From: Streptomyces sp. NRRL S-31
GTDB taxonomy: Bacteria; Actinomycetota; Actinomycetes; Streptomycetales; Streptomycetaceae
Assembly: GCF_000718775.1 (NCBI RefSeq)
Contig: NZ_JOCB01000006.1
Coordinates: forward strand, 59,770 to 123,769
Direction of reading: 5' to 3'
DNA length: 64,000 bases
A model generated the notes under the pieces. It searched no databases. It had not been told where the DNA came from and worked only from the letters and a program-made list of their open reading frames with translations. Every line of letters starts with the position of its first letter. Position 1 is the stretch's first letter. The position numbers and the translations under genes were made by a program. This document shows, piece after piece, positions 9,501 to 17,516 of this stretch.

Positions 9501-12500
9501 GTCCGGAAGCCGGCGTGCGTCCGCATGAGTTCCCGGCCCATGCCGACCCACTGCGTGCCGCCGCCGGAGAACACCAGCGCCACCCGCCGGCCGGCGTTGC
9601 CGACGACCGTGCCCGTGACGACATCGGGATGCGGCCGGCCGGCGGCCACCCGGGCGAGCCCGTCCAGCACCTCCTGACGGTCGCGGGCGAGCAGCGCGAT
9701 CCGGTGGTTGAGGTGGCTGCGGCGGGTCGCGAGCGTGTAGGCGAGGTCGCACACCCGCAGACCCGCGTCCCGCTCGACGTGGTTGGACAGCTCACGGCAG
9801 GTGTCGGCCAGCGCGGCCGCCGAGTGCGCCGACACGGGGACGAGGTACGGCCGCGTGCCGGCCGCGACGCCGGTCCGGCGCGGCGCGACGTGCCGCCCCC
9901 GGTCGCCCGCGAGGAACGGGGCCGCCGTGACGGGGTGCCCGGCGGCGTACAGCGCGCCGAGCGAGCCCAGCAGGGTCCAGGCCTCGTCGGTGCCGCGCCG
10001 GAGCGAGGGCAGGGTGGTGGCCGGCAGCATCTCCGCCACCGACTTGAGCAGCACCGGGTGCGGACTGAGTTCGATCACCGCGTCGATGTCGTGGTCGCGC
10101 AGGGTCGTCAGGGCGTCGACCACGCGGATCTCCCGGCGCAGGTTGTCCGCCCAGTAGTCCGGCCCCAGCTCCGCGCCGTCGACGAGTTCGCCGGTGACCG
10201 TCGAGATCATCGGGATGCGCGTACCGCGGGGCCGCAAGGATTCGAGTTCCGCCCGCAGCGGGGCGAGGACGTGGTCGACCAGCGGCGAGTGCGGCGCATG
10301 GCCCATCCGCACCCGGTGGGTCGTGACGCCCTCTTCGGCCAGCCGCTCGATCAGCCCGTCGATCTCCTGCGGTGTGCCGGTGACCAGCGTGGAGTTCGGC
10401 CCGTTGTAGCCGGACACCGTCAGCCGGCCGGTCAGGTGCGGCTCGACGGCGTCCGGGCCGGCCGTGACCACGATGCCCTCGCCGCGGCCCACGGCCAGTT
10501 GCTGGAGCAGCCGTCCGTGGGACGCGGCCAGCCGGGAGGCGTCGTCGAAGTCGAGCGCGCCGGCGATGTGGGAGGCGGCGAACTCACCGACGCTCTGCCC
10601 CACGACGACGTCCGGTTCCACGCCCAGGGAACGCCACGCCTCGGCCAGCGCGACCTGGAGGGAGAACAGCAGCGGCTGGAAGACGTCCATGTCGTCCAGG
10701 CGGCCGTCGGGCGCCATCAGCTGGTCGACGAGGGAGAAGCCGAGCAGCTCCCGCATCCGCTGGTCGGTGCGCATCATGGACCGCCGGAACACCGGCATTC
10801 CGGCGAGCAGTTGCCTGCCCATGCCCACCCACTGCGAACCGTTGCCCGAGAACAGGAACGCCACCCGCGGCCTGCGCGCGGTCCGCTCTCCGGTGCTCAG
10901 CCCGGCGACCGGGGTGCCGGCGGCGAAGGCGTCCAGCTGGGTCCTCAGCTCGGTCATGTCGCGGGCGGCGGCCGCGAGCCGGAACCGGCCCTCGCCGGCC
11001 GGCCGCCCGCAGACCTCCCGCAGGTCGCTCTCGTCGCGCAGCGCTCGGGCCCGCTCGGCCAGCGCCTCGGGGGAGTCCTCGGCCAGCAGGAGCAACGAGC
11101 CCTCGGGGCGCGGCAGTTCCTCGACCACGACGTGGCAGATCGCGCCGCCGAAGCCGAACGAGCTGACGCCGCCGCGGCGCGCGTCGGACCGTCGCGGCCA
11201 CGGGGTCAGCCGGTCCTGCACGGTGAGGTTGTACTCGTCGAACATGATCTGCGGATTCGGGGTGACGTAGTGCAGGCTCGGCGGCAGTACGCCGTTGCGC
11301 ACCGACAGGGCGAGCTTGACCAGGCCGACGATGCCGGCCGCCGCCTCCAGGTGCCCGACGTTGGACTTGACGGAACCGAGCCGCAGGGGCTCCCCGCGGT
11401 CACCGCCCAGCACCGCCCCGATGGCGTTGACCTCGATCGGGTCGCCGAGGGGGGTCGCGGAGCCGTGGCACTCGACGTAGTCCACGAGGGACGGCGCGAT
11501 GCCGGCCCGCCGGTACGCGGTGCGCAGCATCAGCTCCTGCGCTTGGGGGTTCGGCGCGGTCATGCCGTTGCTCAGACCGTCGTTGTTGGACGAGCTGCCC
11601 TTGATCACGCAGTACACCGGCAGTTCGCGTTCGAGCGCCACGCTCAGCGGGGCGAGGACGACGACCCCGGCGCCCTCGCCGCGCACATAACCGTTGGCGC
11701 GGGCGTCGAAGGCCTTGCAGCGGCCGTCCGGGGCGAGGGCGCCCATCGCGTCCATGGCGGTGTAGTAGTCGGAGACGAAGCTCAGGTTCACACCGCCGGC
11801 CAGTACCAGCTCGCTCTCGCCCGTCCAGATCGACTGGCAGCCCAGGTGCACCGTGACCAGCGATCCGGCGCAGGCGGCGTCGACGGCCATGCTCGGGCCT
11901 TGCAGGCCGAGGACGTAGGAGACGCGGTTGGCGATGATGCCGTCGTGCATGCCGGTCGCGGTGTGCGGGGTGATCTGGCTGTCGGGACCGCGGTAGTGCG
12001 CCAACGCGGCGTAGTCGCCCCAGCAGGAGGCCATGAACACGCCGGTGTCGCTGCCGACGAGGCTGAGGGGCGCGACACCCGCGTCCTCCAGCGCCTCCCA
12101 GGCCAGCTCCAGCACCAGGCGCTGCTGCGGGTCCATCTGGACGGCCTCGCGCGGGGAGATGCCGAAGAACAGCGGGTCGAAGCGGTCGATGCCGTCGATG
12201 AACCCGCCCCAGCGCACCTTGTCGCCCAGCAGTTCCCGGCGCGCGGCCGGCACCGGTCCCACGGCGTCGCGGCCCTCGGCCAGCAGCCGCCAGAACGCGG
12301 ACGGGTCCGGTCCGCCCGGGAACCGGCAGCCGATGCCCACGATCGCGACGGGTTCGCGCGAGACCCCCCGGCGCTCTTCGCGCGGCGCCGTCTCCGCGGT
12401 CCGCGGACCCTCGACGAGCGCACGGCTCAACTCGTCGACGGTCGGGTACTGCCACATCCAGGTGACCGGAACCTTCCAGCCCAGGAATGCGGACAACGAG

Positions 12501-12658
12501 GCGGCGAGGGTCGCCGCCTTCACCGAGTCCAGACCGTACCGGTGCATCGGTGCCCAGCGATCCACCGCGTCTTCGGATACGTCCAGCAGCTCGACGACGC
12601 GAGAAAGCAGAAACTCTGTTACGGCGTGCGCATCTCGCGCTGCGCGCTCTTGGGGCAT
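6566..12658 (-). CDS. Hybrid PKS-NRPS: ACP-KS-AT-AT-ACP-C
   Basis: A 2030-residue megasynthase. Domains in order: ACP1 (about 10-85, Ser45 in YGLDSV); KS (about 101-515, Cys263, His398 in ECHGSAT, His436 in SNVGH); AT1 (about 598-890, Ser689 in GQSVG, His790); AT2 (about 1026-1310, Ser1118 in GHSLG, His1221); ACP2 (about 1420-1490, Ser1452 in GLDSM); an Ala/Pro linker; and a condensation domain (about 1580-2010, HHIASDA at 1711-1717, with Ala where HHxxxDG has Gly). The condensation domain would join the polyketide to the amino acid on the A-PCP protein. There is no KR, DH or ER, so a beta-keto group should remain. Two adjacent ATs are unusual; AT1 lacks the carboxylate-binding Arg (His714). 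Start ATG follows a GAGGAG ribosome site. It is the first gene of the operon. Confidence 0.93.
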   Translation of the reverse strand: MPQERAARDAHAVTEFLLSRVVELLDVSEDAVDRWAPMHRYGLDSVKAATLAASLSAFLGWKVPVTWMWQYPTVDELSRALVEGPRTAETAPREERRGVSREPVAIVGIGCRFPGGPDPSAFWRLLAEGRDAVGPVPAARRELLGDKVRWGGFIDGIDRFDPLFFGISPREAVQMDPQQRLVLELAWEALEDAGVAPLSLVGSDTGVFMASCWGDYAALAHYRGPDSQITPHTATGMHDGIIANRVSYVLGLQGPSMAVDAACAGSLVTVHLGCQSIWTGESELVLAGGVNLSFVSDYYTAMDAMGALAPDGRCKAFDARANGYVRGEGAGVVVLAPLSVALERELPVYCVIKGSSSNNDGLSNGMTAPNPQAQELMLRTAYRRAGIAPSLVDYVECHGSATPLGDPIEVNAIGAVLGGDRGEPLRLGSVKSNVGHLEAAAGIVGLVKLALSVRNGVLPPSLHYVTPNPQIMFDEYNLTVQDRLTPWPRRSDARRGGVSSFGFGGAICHVVVEELPRPEGSLLLLAEDSPEALAERARALRDESDLREVCGRPAGEGRFRLAAAARDMTELRTQLDAFAAGTPVAGLSTGERTARRPRVAFLFSGNGSQWVGMGRQLLAGMPVFRRSMMRTDQRMRELLGFSLVDQLMAPDGRLDDMDVFQPLLFSLQVALAEAWRSLGVEPDVVVGQSVGEFAASHIAGALDFDDASRLAASHGRLLQQLAVGRGEGIVVTAGPDAVEPHLTGRLTVSGYNGPNSTLVTGTPQEIDGLIERLAEEGVTTHRVRMGHAPHSPLVDHVLAPLRAELESLRPRGTRIPMISTVTGELVDGAELGPDYWADNLRREIRVVDALTTLRDHDIDAVIELSPHPVLLKSVAEMLPATTLPSLRRGTDEAWTLLGSLGALYAAGHPVTAAPFLAGDRGRHVAPRRTGVAAGTRPYLVPVSAHSAAALADTCRELSNHVERDAGLRVCDLAYTLATRRSHLNHRIALLARDRQEVLDGLARVAAGRPHPDVVTGTVVGNAGRRVALVFSGGGTQWVGMGRELMRTHAGFRTWMHACDSAVRAAGGPSVLTQLDAPADLARFEEMDFQQPVLFALQVSLAKVWLGLGVRPAAVVGHSLGEVAAACVAGLLSLEDAARVVVARSHLLQRRAAPGAMISVDLPERELLPWLAPYAGQAAVAVVNSPTSAAVSGSPEAVRALEADLGRAGISTRNIRVERPVHSPGMDPLVQPLRERVAGITPLTGTIDFHSTALADTVNPVADVDYWVHNLRDQVRFADTIGALVDDGVGTFIEIGPHETLRGAVEEIALTRGARVHAVNSLRRDESDARCLLAAAASLYVRGVPLTFDSLFADDVEVVETPLVQWQKERYWLDSVPRVDAGPSLTVAAAAGTVAVAGPVAGPVAEPVAESVVTAAATRPVKDILLGEIADVLGVPQDRFDEGASLRDFGLDSMLAIRLVNRVQSLFGQRVSPVVFLDGRSIAELVGHLDEITGRPGGTATAPAAPPSVAAPARTPDSAPSAGAAPVPAPPAPPAAPGRTFLDDLSEVDAEELVDELALRGLLDPTDAPALEQLRADGLGLELAPASHGQASLWFMQQIAPDAVPYNFMVAARVRSAVDEKALEGAVRAVVERHPALRTIFAEAGGSPYQVILDEPAYEFLVVDSTDLDDEQAREELAAYGHLPMDLDNGPLVRVVLMTRGPADHYLLVLVHHIASDAASADVMIRELQEFYQGAGPADGEPAPPYTEFVEWERQWLAGPAAEAALDWWSERLADPPAHLDLSTAERPPGVTYEGRDLTFRWSAEETRALREFAVREGVSISTVALSGFFATLNRATGTEDSVLATAIAQRGEPGWESAIGYYLNTVLVRAKPAGDRSFRELLREVHAFSLGLLEHMNYPLDLLASTLKPPRAEGRSPWFDAVLNWLSADAFPRSVKLFHGIGDTIAPDGALPLEPLPVRRHLAKFDLEISMAEVSGEVVGHVQYKPSYLEKQTVTALLALYRTVLFDSISHPDLALDDLTPGGRPEGTDQ

Positions 12659-13774
12659 TTCAGCTCCTCAGGGCGGATGGGATGGCCAAGCGACGGCAGT
12701 GGGACGGCGTTTTTGCGGCGCACGAGTCGCCGTGCCGTCGAGCACGCAAGGCCGTGCGACGGCTGGAGAAATGGTGGTCGGTTCCCGGGCGGGCGAACCC
12801 GGGAACGGCTCATGGCGCAAGGAGGGCGGGACGCCCTTTCCCAGGGCGCCGGGTGTTTCCCCGGGAGTGTGGCCGCCCGGGAGGATCTGCCGACCGGTAT
12901 TCCGGACGGGGCCGTAGCGATGGAGGCGGAATGCGGAGGGCTCAGGCACCCGGCCGGTCATGCCGGGGCGGTTCCGCGGGTTTCCGCAGGGGGTCGTGGT
13001 CAGACAGGGGCGGCATCCCGCCGACGTCGTACCCGTCGGGCCGTCAGGGAATCGGCGGGCGGGAATTCAACTTGAGCACGAAAAAGGTCGGGACTTCCCG
13101 CGAGAAAACCCGGTCAGGGTGAAAATGCCGAAAAAGAGGTCCGTGCACCGCGACCTACCCCCGTCAAGTCATTCCGACCGCATCAGATGGCGAATCTGTT
13201 TCGGGATCACTACCCGGCAGTCCGACCGCCGGGGATACGTCGTCCGTCTCCTGGTCACGTTGATCCGAGACTGTGTTGACTTTGGGAACGCGCACGCAAA
13301 AATCTGCACCCGCACAGCACATGCCGGTGAGCGTCCGGGTCGCCGCGCCCGAAGTGGAGATCATATGAGGCGCTTGCCCGACCGGCCGATGTCAGACTGC
13401 CACTCTGTGAATGGTGAGACAAGTGTGATGCGTGGCCCTGTGGGTGTAGTGGCGGGAATTGACTCCCCGGTGTCCGGTTCGACGATCTTGCGCGCCTGAC
13501 CCGCCGACGGCTCCATCAGGTGCGGAGCGGCCCTCGCACGCCTGGTCGCCCGGACGGCGGTGGCGGGCCGAGGTGGCTGAGGCCGGTGCGGGCCGACGCA
13601 CGACCCCCGTGTCAGGTGGGTCGGTTATCGGCCGGACGCGGGGGCCCGTGCGGAACGATCCACGGGAAGGGCGGGGCCCGGCACTCGCGGCACGCCTCGT
13701 GGCGCACGGAAACTGACGGCACGTCAACAAGGGCGGGCTGGACAGCAGATGAGCGGCATTGCAAGCTGCTCGGC
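12659..13774. other. Long region without a credible gene, upstream of the PKS
   Basis: About 1.1 kb. All reading frames look like shadows: Arg/Pro-rich, with no family signature. G+C drops noticeably around 13050-13330 compared with the flanks. It holds several hairpins (one annotated at 12781-12806; a smaller one, CGCCCT-TTCCC-AGGGCG, at 12832-12848). It probably contains the PKS promoter and a long leader, but I cannot place a convincing -10/-35 pair on the minus strand. Confidence 0.5.
12781..12806. promoter_or_regulatory. Perfect inverted repeat in PKS leader region
   Basis: GTTCCCGGG and CCCGGGAAC, two exact 9-base arms separated by eight bases, about 120 bases upstream of the PKS start codon. 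It could be an operator or a leader hairpin controlling the biosynthetic operon. Confidence 0.4.
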
Positions 13775-14152
13775 ATGAAAATCACGAACCACGTGCCGGT
13801 GACGGCCGACGCCCGAGCCCAGGTGGTGGGCACCGGTCGGCCGGGGCTCGCCACCGCACGGCAGGCGCTCGCGGCCGGCGCCGAGATCTCCTTATCCGGA
13901 CCTTCCCCCCACCGTCCCGCGGCCGTACGCGACGACCGGCCCGGCCCCGCGCGCCGCGTGAACCCGCCCGCGGTGGGCGCGAGCGCGGCGGTCGTGGGCG
14001 CGGCGGCGCCCCGGTCAGTGCTCGGGCGGCCCTTGCCCGGGGCGGCCACCGGCCGCTCCCGTGACGGCGGCGCGGTCACCCGGCCGTCCGTCTCCGGCAG
14101 CACCAGCCGCACCGACGGCATCGGCGGCGAGTTCCCCGGCGGGTCCGTATGA
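13775..14152 (+). pseudogene. Degraded short-chain dehydrogenase/reductase remnant
   Basis: An open frame of 125 residues whose N-terminus reads VVGTGRPGLATARQALAAG, followed by SLSGPSPHRPAAVRD. This is recognisably the first beta-alpha-beta unit of a short-chain dehydrogenase, but the TGxxxGxG glycine pattern is damaged (TGRPG). The C-terminus (SVSGSTSRTDGIGGEF) resembles the end of such enzymes. The Tyr-x3-Lys active site and about half of the usual 245 residues are missing, so an internal deletion is likely. Its stop overlaps the following MFS start (ATGA), so it may survive as a translated leader for the transporter. The resemblance is by eye only. Confidence 0.5.
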
Positions 14153-15495
14153 CCGGGACCACCGTGCTGCCACGGCACCGGCCGGGCCTGGCGCTGGGCG
14201 CGCTGGCCGGAGCGCTCGCGCTGGACGTGAGCGGTCTCGGGGTGCTGAACGCCGCCCTGCCCTCCATCGGCACACGTTTCGACCTGGACGACACCACGCT
14301 CCAGTGGGTCATGACCGCCTACGCCGTCACCTTCGCCGGCTTCCTGCTGGTCGGCGGCCGACTGGCCGATGTGCTCGGCCGACGGCTGGTGTTCGCGTCC
14401 GGCGTCGCCCTGTTCACGGCGTCCGCCGCGGCCGGAGCCCTGGCACCGGGCATCGCCGTGCTGCTCGCCGCGCGGGCGGCCCAGGGCATCGGCGCGGCCC
14501 TGTCGGGCCCGGCCGCCCTGGCCCTGCTGACCGAGGTGTTCCCGGCCGGCCCCGCGCGCAACCGGGCGCTCAGCGTGTACGCCGCGGTCGGCGCCGCGAG
14601 CTTCAGCGGCGGGGTGCTGCTGGGCGGCGTACTGACCCAGTTCTTCGGCTGGCGGTCGGTGCTGTGGTTCTCGGTGCTGCTCGGACTGGCCGTGCTGGCC
14701 GTGACCCGCGCCGCGCTGCCCGGTGGTGCCGGGCGCGGCGGCCGGCTGGACCTGCCCGGCGCGGTGACGGGCACGCTCGGCCTCACCCTGCTGATCGTCG
14801 GCGTGAGCACCGGCGGCACGACGGCCTGGATCGCGCTCTGCGCCGCGGCGGCCCTCCTGCTGCTCTTCGTGGTGCGCGAACACCGCACGCCCGACCCGGT
14901 GCTCCCCCTCGGCCTCTTCCGGATCGCCTCGGTACGGGCCGCGAGCCTGGCGGCGTTCCTCCAGTACATGGGCTCGGTCGGGATGCTGTTCTTCGCGCCG
15001 CTGTACCTCCAGGGCATGCTGGACTACTCCCCGGTCGAGTCCGGTCTCGCGCTGGTGCCGATGTCGTTGGGCGTGTTCCTCACCGCCAACTTCGCCACCG
15101 GGCGGCTGCTGACCAGATACACCCCGCGCGCCCTGATGGCCGTCGGGCTGGTCCTGATCGGCGGCGGAACGGCCCTGTGGGTGGGCACACCGCAGCACGG
15201 CAGTTATCTGGCGCACGTGCTTCCCGGCCTGGTGATCAGCGGCATCGGACAGGGCCTGAACTTCCCCTCGATGACGTCCGCCGGACTGACCGGCGTCGAG
15301 CCGGAGCGGCACGCGGTGGCCGGAGCGGTGAACGTGGTGGCCCAGCAGATCGGCGCCAGCGCCGGCGTGGCGGCCATGGTCCTGGTCGCGGCGACCGGTG
15401 ACGACCGGCTCACCGGCTACCACCTCGCCTACCTCGTGGCCGGTATCGCCTGCGCGCTGGGAGCGGCGGCCATCGCCCTGGGGCGGCGCACCTGA
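14149..15495 (+). CDS. MFS transporter, DHA2 (EmrB/QacA) type
   Basis: A 448-residue very hydrophobic protein with about 14 predicted membrane spans. It has motif A GGRLADVLGRR after the second span and a motif-C-like SGPAALALL in the fifth, which mark proton-driven drug exporters of the DHA2 family. It starts with the ATG overlapping the stop of the degraded dehydrogenase frame. It lies 1.5 kb from the biosynthetic operon on the other strand, so it could export that product, but nothing in the sequence ties them together. The GntR-family regulator downstream is another plausible functional partner. Confidence 0.9.
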   Translation: MTGTTVLPRHRPGLALGALAGALALDVSGLGVLNAALPSIGTRFDLDDTTLQWVMTAYAVTFAGFLLVGGRLADVLGRRLVFASGVALFTASAAAGALAPGIAVLLAARAAQGIGAALSGPAALALLTEVFPAGPARNRALSVYAAVGAASFSGGVLLGGVLTQFFGWRSVLWFSVLLGLAVLAVTRAALPGGAGRGGRLDLPGAVTGTLGLTLLIVGVSTGGTTAWIALCAAAALLLLFVVREHRTPDPVLPLGLFRIASVRAASLAAFLQYMGSVGMLFFAPLYLQGMLDYSPVESGLALVPMSLGVFLTANFATGRLLTRYTPRALMAVGLVLIGGGTALWVGTPQHGSYLAHVLPGLVISGIGQGLNFPSMTSAGLTGVEPERHAVAGAVNVVAQQIGASAGVAAMVLVAATGDDRLTGYHLAYLVAGIACALGAAAIALGRRT

Positions 15496-15706
15496 CACGC
15501 GCCGTCGTCCGGCCGCGAGGACGGTGCCGCCGAGGGGACGGCCCGGCTGTCCCCCGGCGCGGCACACGGCTCGAGTGACCGGACCCGGCCGCCCGCCCGG
15601 TGTCCTCCCGTCCCGCCGCGCGGGCTTCCGGCCGCGCGGCGGCGGCCCCGGCCATCCCGCCCGTCCGCGCTGGAGTTTGAACTGCCGCCCGGTGCGCCTA
15701 AGGTGC

Positions 15707-15735
15707 TTGACGGACAAGCGACAACCCGTCGTCAA
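15707..15735. promoter_or_regulatory. Inverted repeat upstream of the GntR gene, possible auto-operator
   Basis: TTGACG at 15707-15712 and CGTCAA at 15730-15735 form an inverted repeat with a 17-base centre. Inside it TTGACGGACAA (15707-15717) is itself a short TTG-N5-CAA repeat. It sits 36 bases upstream of the GntR start and fits a FadR-type dimer site. Confidence 0.3.
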
Positions 15736-15770
15736 TGATCCCAAGTGCCGACAAGCCGCCAGGAGGACCC

Positions 15771-16553
15771 ATGAAACAGGGCGTGCAGGGCTCCCCGGGC
15801 AAGCCGGTCGCGGCCCGGGTGCCGGCGCAGGCGCGCCCGGCGGCCGACGGCGGCCCGGGCCGGGAGCGCGACGCAGCGGTGCCGTGCGCGGTGCGGGGCG
15901 AGCACACCCACGACGAGCGGCCCGGTGCCGGGCCACGGGCCGCCGTGCAGCGCTCCTCGGTGCGCGGGCAGATCCTGGACGCGCTGCGCACGGCCCTGGC
16001 CACCGGTGAGCTGAAGCCGGGGGAGGTCCACTCGGCGCCGGTGCTCGGGGAACGCTTCGGCGTCTCGGCCACGCCCGTGCGGGAGGCCATGCAGCAGTTG
16101 GCGCTCGAGGGCGCCGTCGAGGTGGTGCCCAACCGCGGGTTCCGGGTGGTCGAGCGGGGGGCCCGGGAGCTGGCCGAGCTGGCGGAGGTGCGGGCGCTCC
16201 TGGAGGTGCCGGTGATGCTGCGGCTCGCGCGCACCGTGCCGGCCGAGCGGTGGACCGAGCTGCGGCCCCTCGCGGAGGAGACGGTACGGGCGGCGGCCAT
16301 GGGCTGCCCGGCCGGGTACGCCGAGTCCGACCGCGCCTTCCACCGGGAGCTGCTCGCCCTGTCGGGCAACGAGCAGTTGGTCCGGATCGCCGATGACCTC
16401 CACCGCCGGGCGCAGTGGCCGCCGGTGCGGCACGGCCGGGCCGACCTGGTCGCGGACGCGGCCGAGCACATGGCGCTGCTGGACGCCCTGGCCGTGGGGG
16501 ACCTGGACGTGGTGCGGGGACTGATGGGCGAGCACTTCGCGGGCACGGGCTGA
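15771..16553 (+). CDS. GntR-family (FadR/FCD) transcriptional regulator
   Basis: A 260-residue regulator. After a low-complexity Ala/Pro/Arg-rich N-terminal extension of about 62 residues comes a winged helix (RGQILDALRTALATGELKPG ... FGVSATPVREAMQQLALEG) and then an all-helical FCD ligand domain with YAESDRAFHRELLALSGNEQL, where the Asp and His residues normally bind a metal and a carboxylate effector. The start is the ATG at 15771, preceded by AGGAGG at the right distance; the in-frame ATG at 15735 has no ribosome site. Ligand unknown. Probable targets are itself and the MFS gene. Confidence 0.9.
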   Translation: MKQGVQGSPGKPVAARVPAQARPAADGGPGRERDAAVPCAVRGEHTHDERPGAGPRAAVQRSSVRGQILDALRTALATGELKPGEVHSAPVLGERFGVSATPVREAMQQLALEGAVEVVPNRGFRVVERGARELAELAEVRALLEVPVMLRLARTVPAERWTELRPLAEETVRAAAMGCPAGYAESDRAFHRELLALSGNEQLVRIADDLHRRAQWPPVRHGRADLVADAAEHMALLDALAVGDLDVVRGLMGEHFAGTG

Positions 16554-16585
16554 ACGGCGCCGGCGGGGCGGTGTGCCGCCGCCCG

Positions 16586-17365
16586 CTACGCCGTGGCCGC
16601 TCCCGGAGCCGGTGGGGCGAGGTGGCGGGCCAGCCAGGTGGGTACGCCGCCCAGCAGGCGGAACAGGCGCCGTGCCTCCTCCCGCAGGCGGGACGCCTCC
16701 GGTTCCTCCTCCGTATCGGCCAGGGCCGCAAGCGCGGGCGCCGTGCCCACCAGGTAGCCCAGCTCCTCCCGGATCCGCAGGGACTCGGCGAAACCGTGCC
16801 GCGCGTCGGCCACCTCGCCCTCCCGCAGGGCCAGCCCGGCGAGGTGGCGCCAGGTGAAGGAGAGCAGCAGGGGATCGGCGTGCGCGGTGGCGCCCGCGTG
16901 GGCGCGGCGGTACGCGGCCCGGGCCGCCTGCGGCGACCGGGTCAGGTTCTCGGCGATCAGGCCCCGGCGGAAGTCCAGCAGGGCCCGCGCGGGAGCCCCC
17001 GGAGGGATCAGCGCCGCAGCCCGGCCCAGCGCGGCCCGCGCCTCGTCGGCGCGGTCCCGGACGCCGTGCAGCGTGGCCGTGTAGGCGAGTTGGCCCCGCT
17101 CGCACGCGGCGGCCCCGCGCTCCTCGTCGCCGTGCGCCAGCGCCTCGGCCGTGCGCAGCGCGTCCTCCGCCTCCGCCCAGCCCCGCTCGGTGTACAGGCA
17201 CCGCTCCACCAGCAGGGCGGCCCGCTGCAACGCCGGGGCGGCGCGGTCGGCCGGCAGCAGGGCCGCCGCGTCGGCCCAGCAGGCGCGGCTGCGCAACCGC
17301 CATACCGCGGTCTGGAGAGGATCGTCACCGGTCGTTCCATTACCAGACATGGCGGTATGCGCCAC
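16586..17365 (-). CDS. TPR-like helical repeat protein of unknown function
   Basis: About 259 residues of Ala/Leu/Arg/Glu-rich helical repeats (for example WAEAEDALRTAEALAHGDEERGAAACERGQLAY) that look like degenerate tetratricopeptide repeats. No catalytic motif, signal peptide or membrane segment is visible. I chose the GTG at 17365 because it has a GGGGAGGG ribosome site five bases upstream; the ATG at 17350 is an alternative with no such site. Comparable actinobacterial proteins are annotated simply as TPR proteins. It is convergent with the GntR gene and downstream of pucR on the same strand. Confidence 0.7.
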   Translation of the reverse strand: MAHTAMSGNGTTGDDPLQTAVWRLRSRACWADAAALLPADRAAPALQRAALLVERCLYTERGWAEAEDALRTAEALAHGDEERGAAACERGQLAYTATLHGVRDRADEARAALGRAAALIPPGAPARALLDFRRGLIAENLTRSPQAARAAYRRAHAGATAHADPLLLSFTWRHLAGLALREGEVADARHGFAESLRIREELGYLVGTAPALAALADTEEEPEASRLREEARRLFRLLGGVPTWLARHLAPPAPGAATA

Positions 17366-17516
17366 GTTGCCCTCCCCATGCGCGCCATCGAGCTGTTGAG
17401 TGGTGGCGGCATTCCAGCACCAATCGGAGGGCGCGGCCAAGAGGGTGGGTGAAAGTTTTCACAAAGTAGGGGGGCGCGGGCGTGGCGGGCCGGGCCCCCG
17501 CACGCCCCCGCCGGCC

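Noticed and set aside
786..12658. Antimycin-type cluster (which also combines NRPS, PKS and formamide chemistry)
   Set aside because: No salicylate-forming genes, no AntF-like ligase, no ketoreductase or crotonyl-CoA reductase and no thioesterase are present, and the domain order is different.
6323..13075. A 2250-codon open frame on the plus strand across the PKS genes
   Set aside because: It is the antisense shadow of the minus-strand megasynthase; the translation is Arg/Gly/Val/His-rich without any family motif, while the minus strand shows ordered PKS-NRPS domains.
13277..13312. Plus-strand TTGACT with a following A-rich element as a promoter
   Set aside because: The -10 (AAAATC) is poor and no credible gene follows within several hundred bases.
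12960..13499. A 179-codon plus-strand frame in the gap upstream of the PKS
   Set aside because: Mixed composition, no ribosome site, no recognisable fold; treated as non-coding.
13392..13730. Minus-strand 112-codon frame
   Set aside because: No motif, no ribosome site and overlaps other equally weak frames; random open frame.
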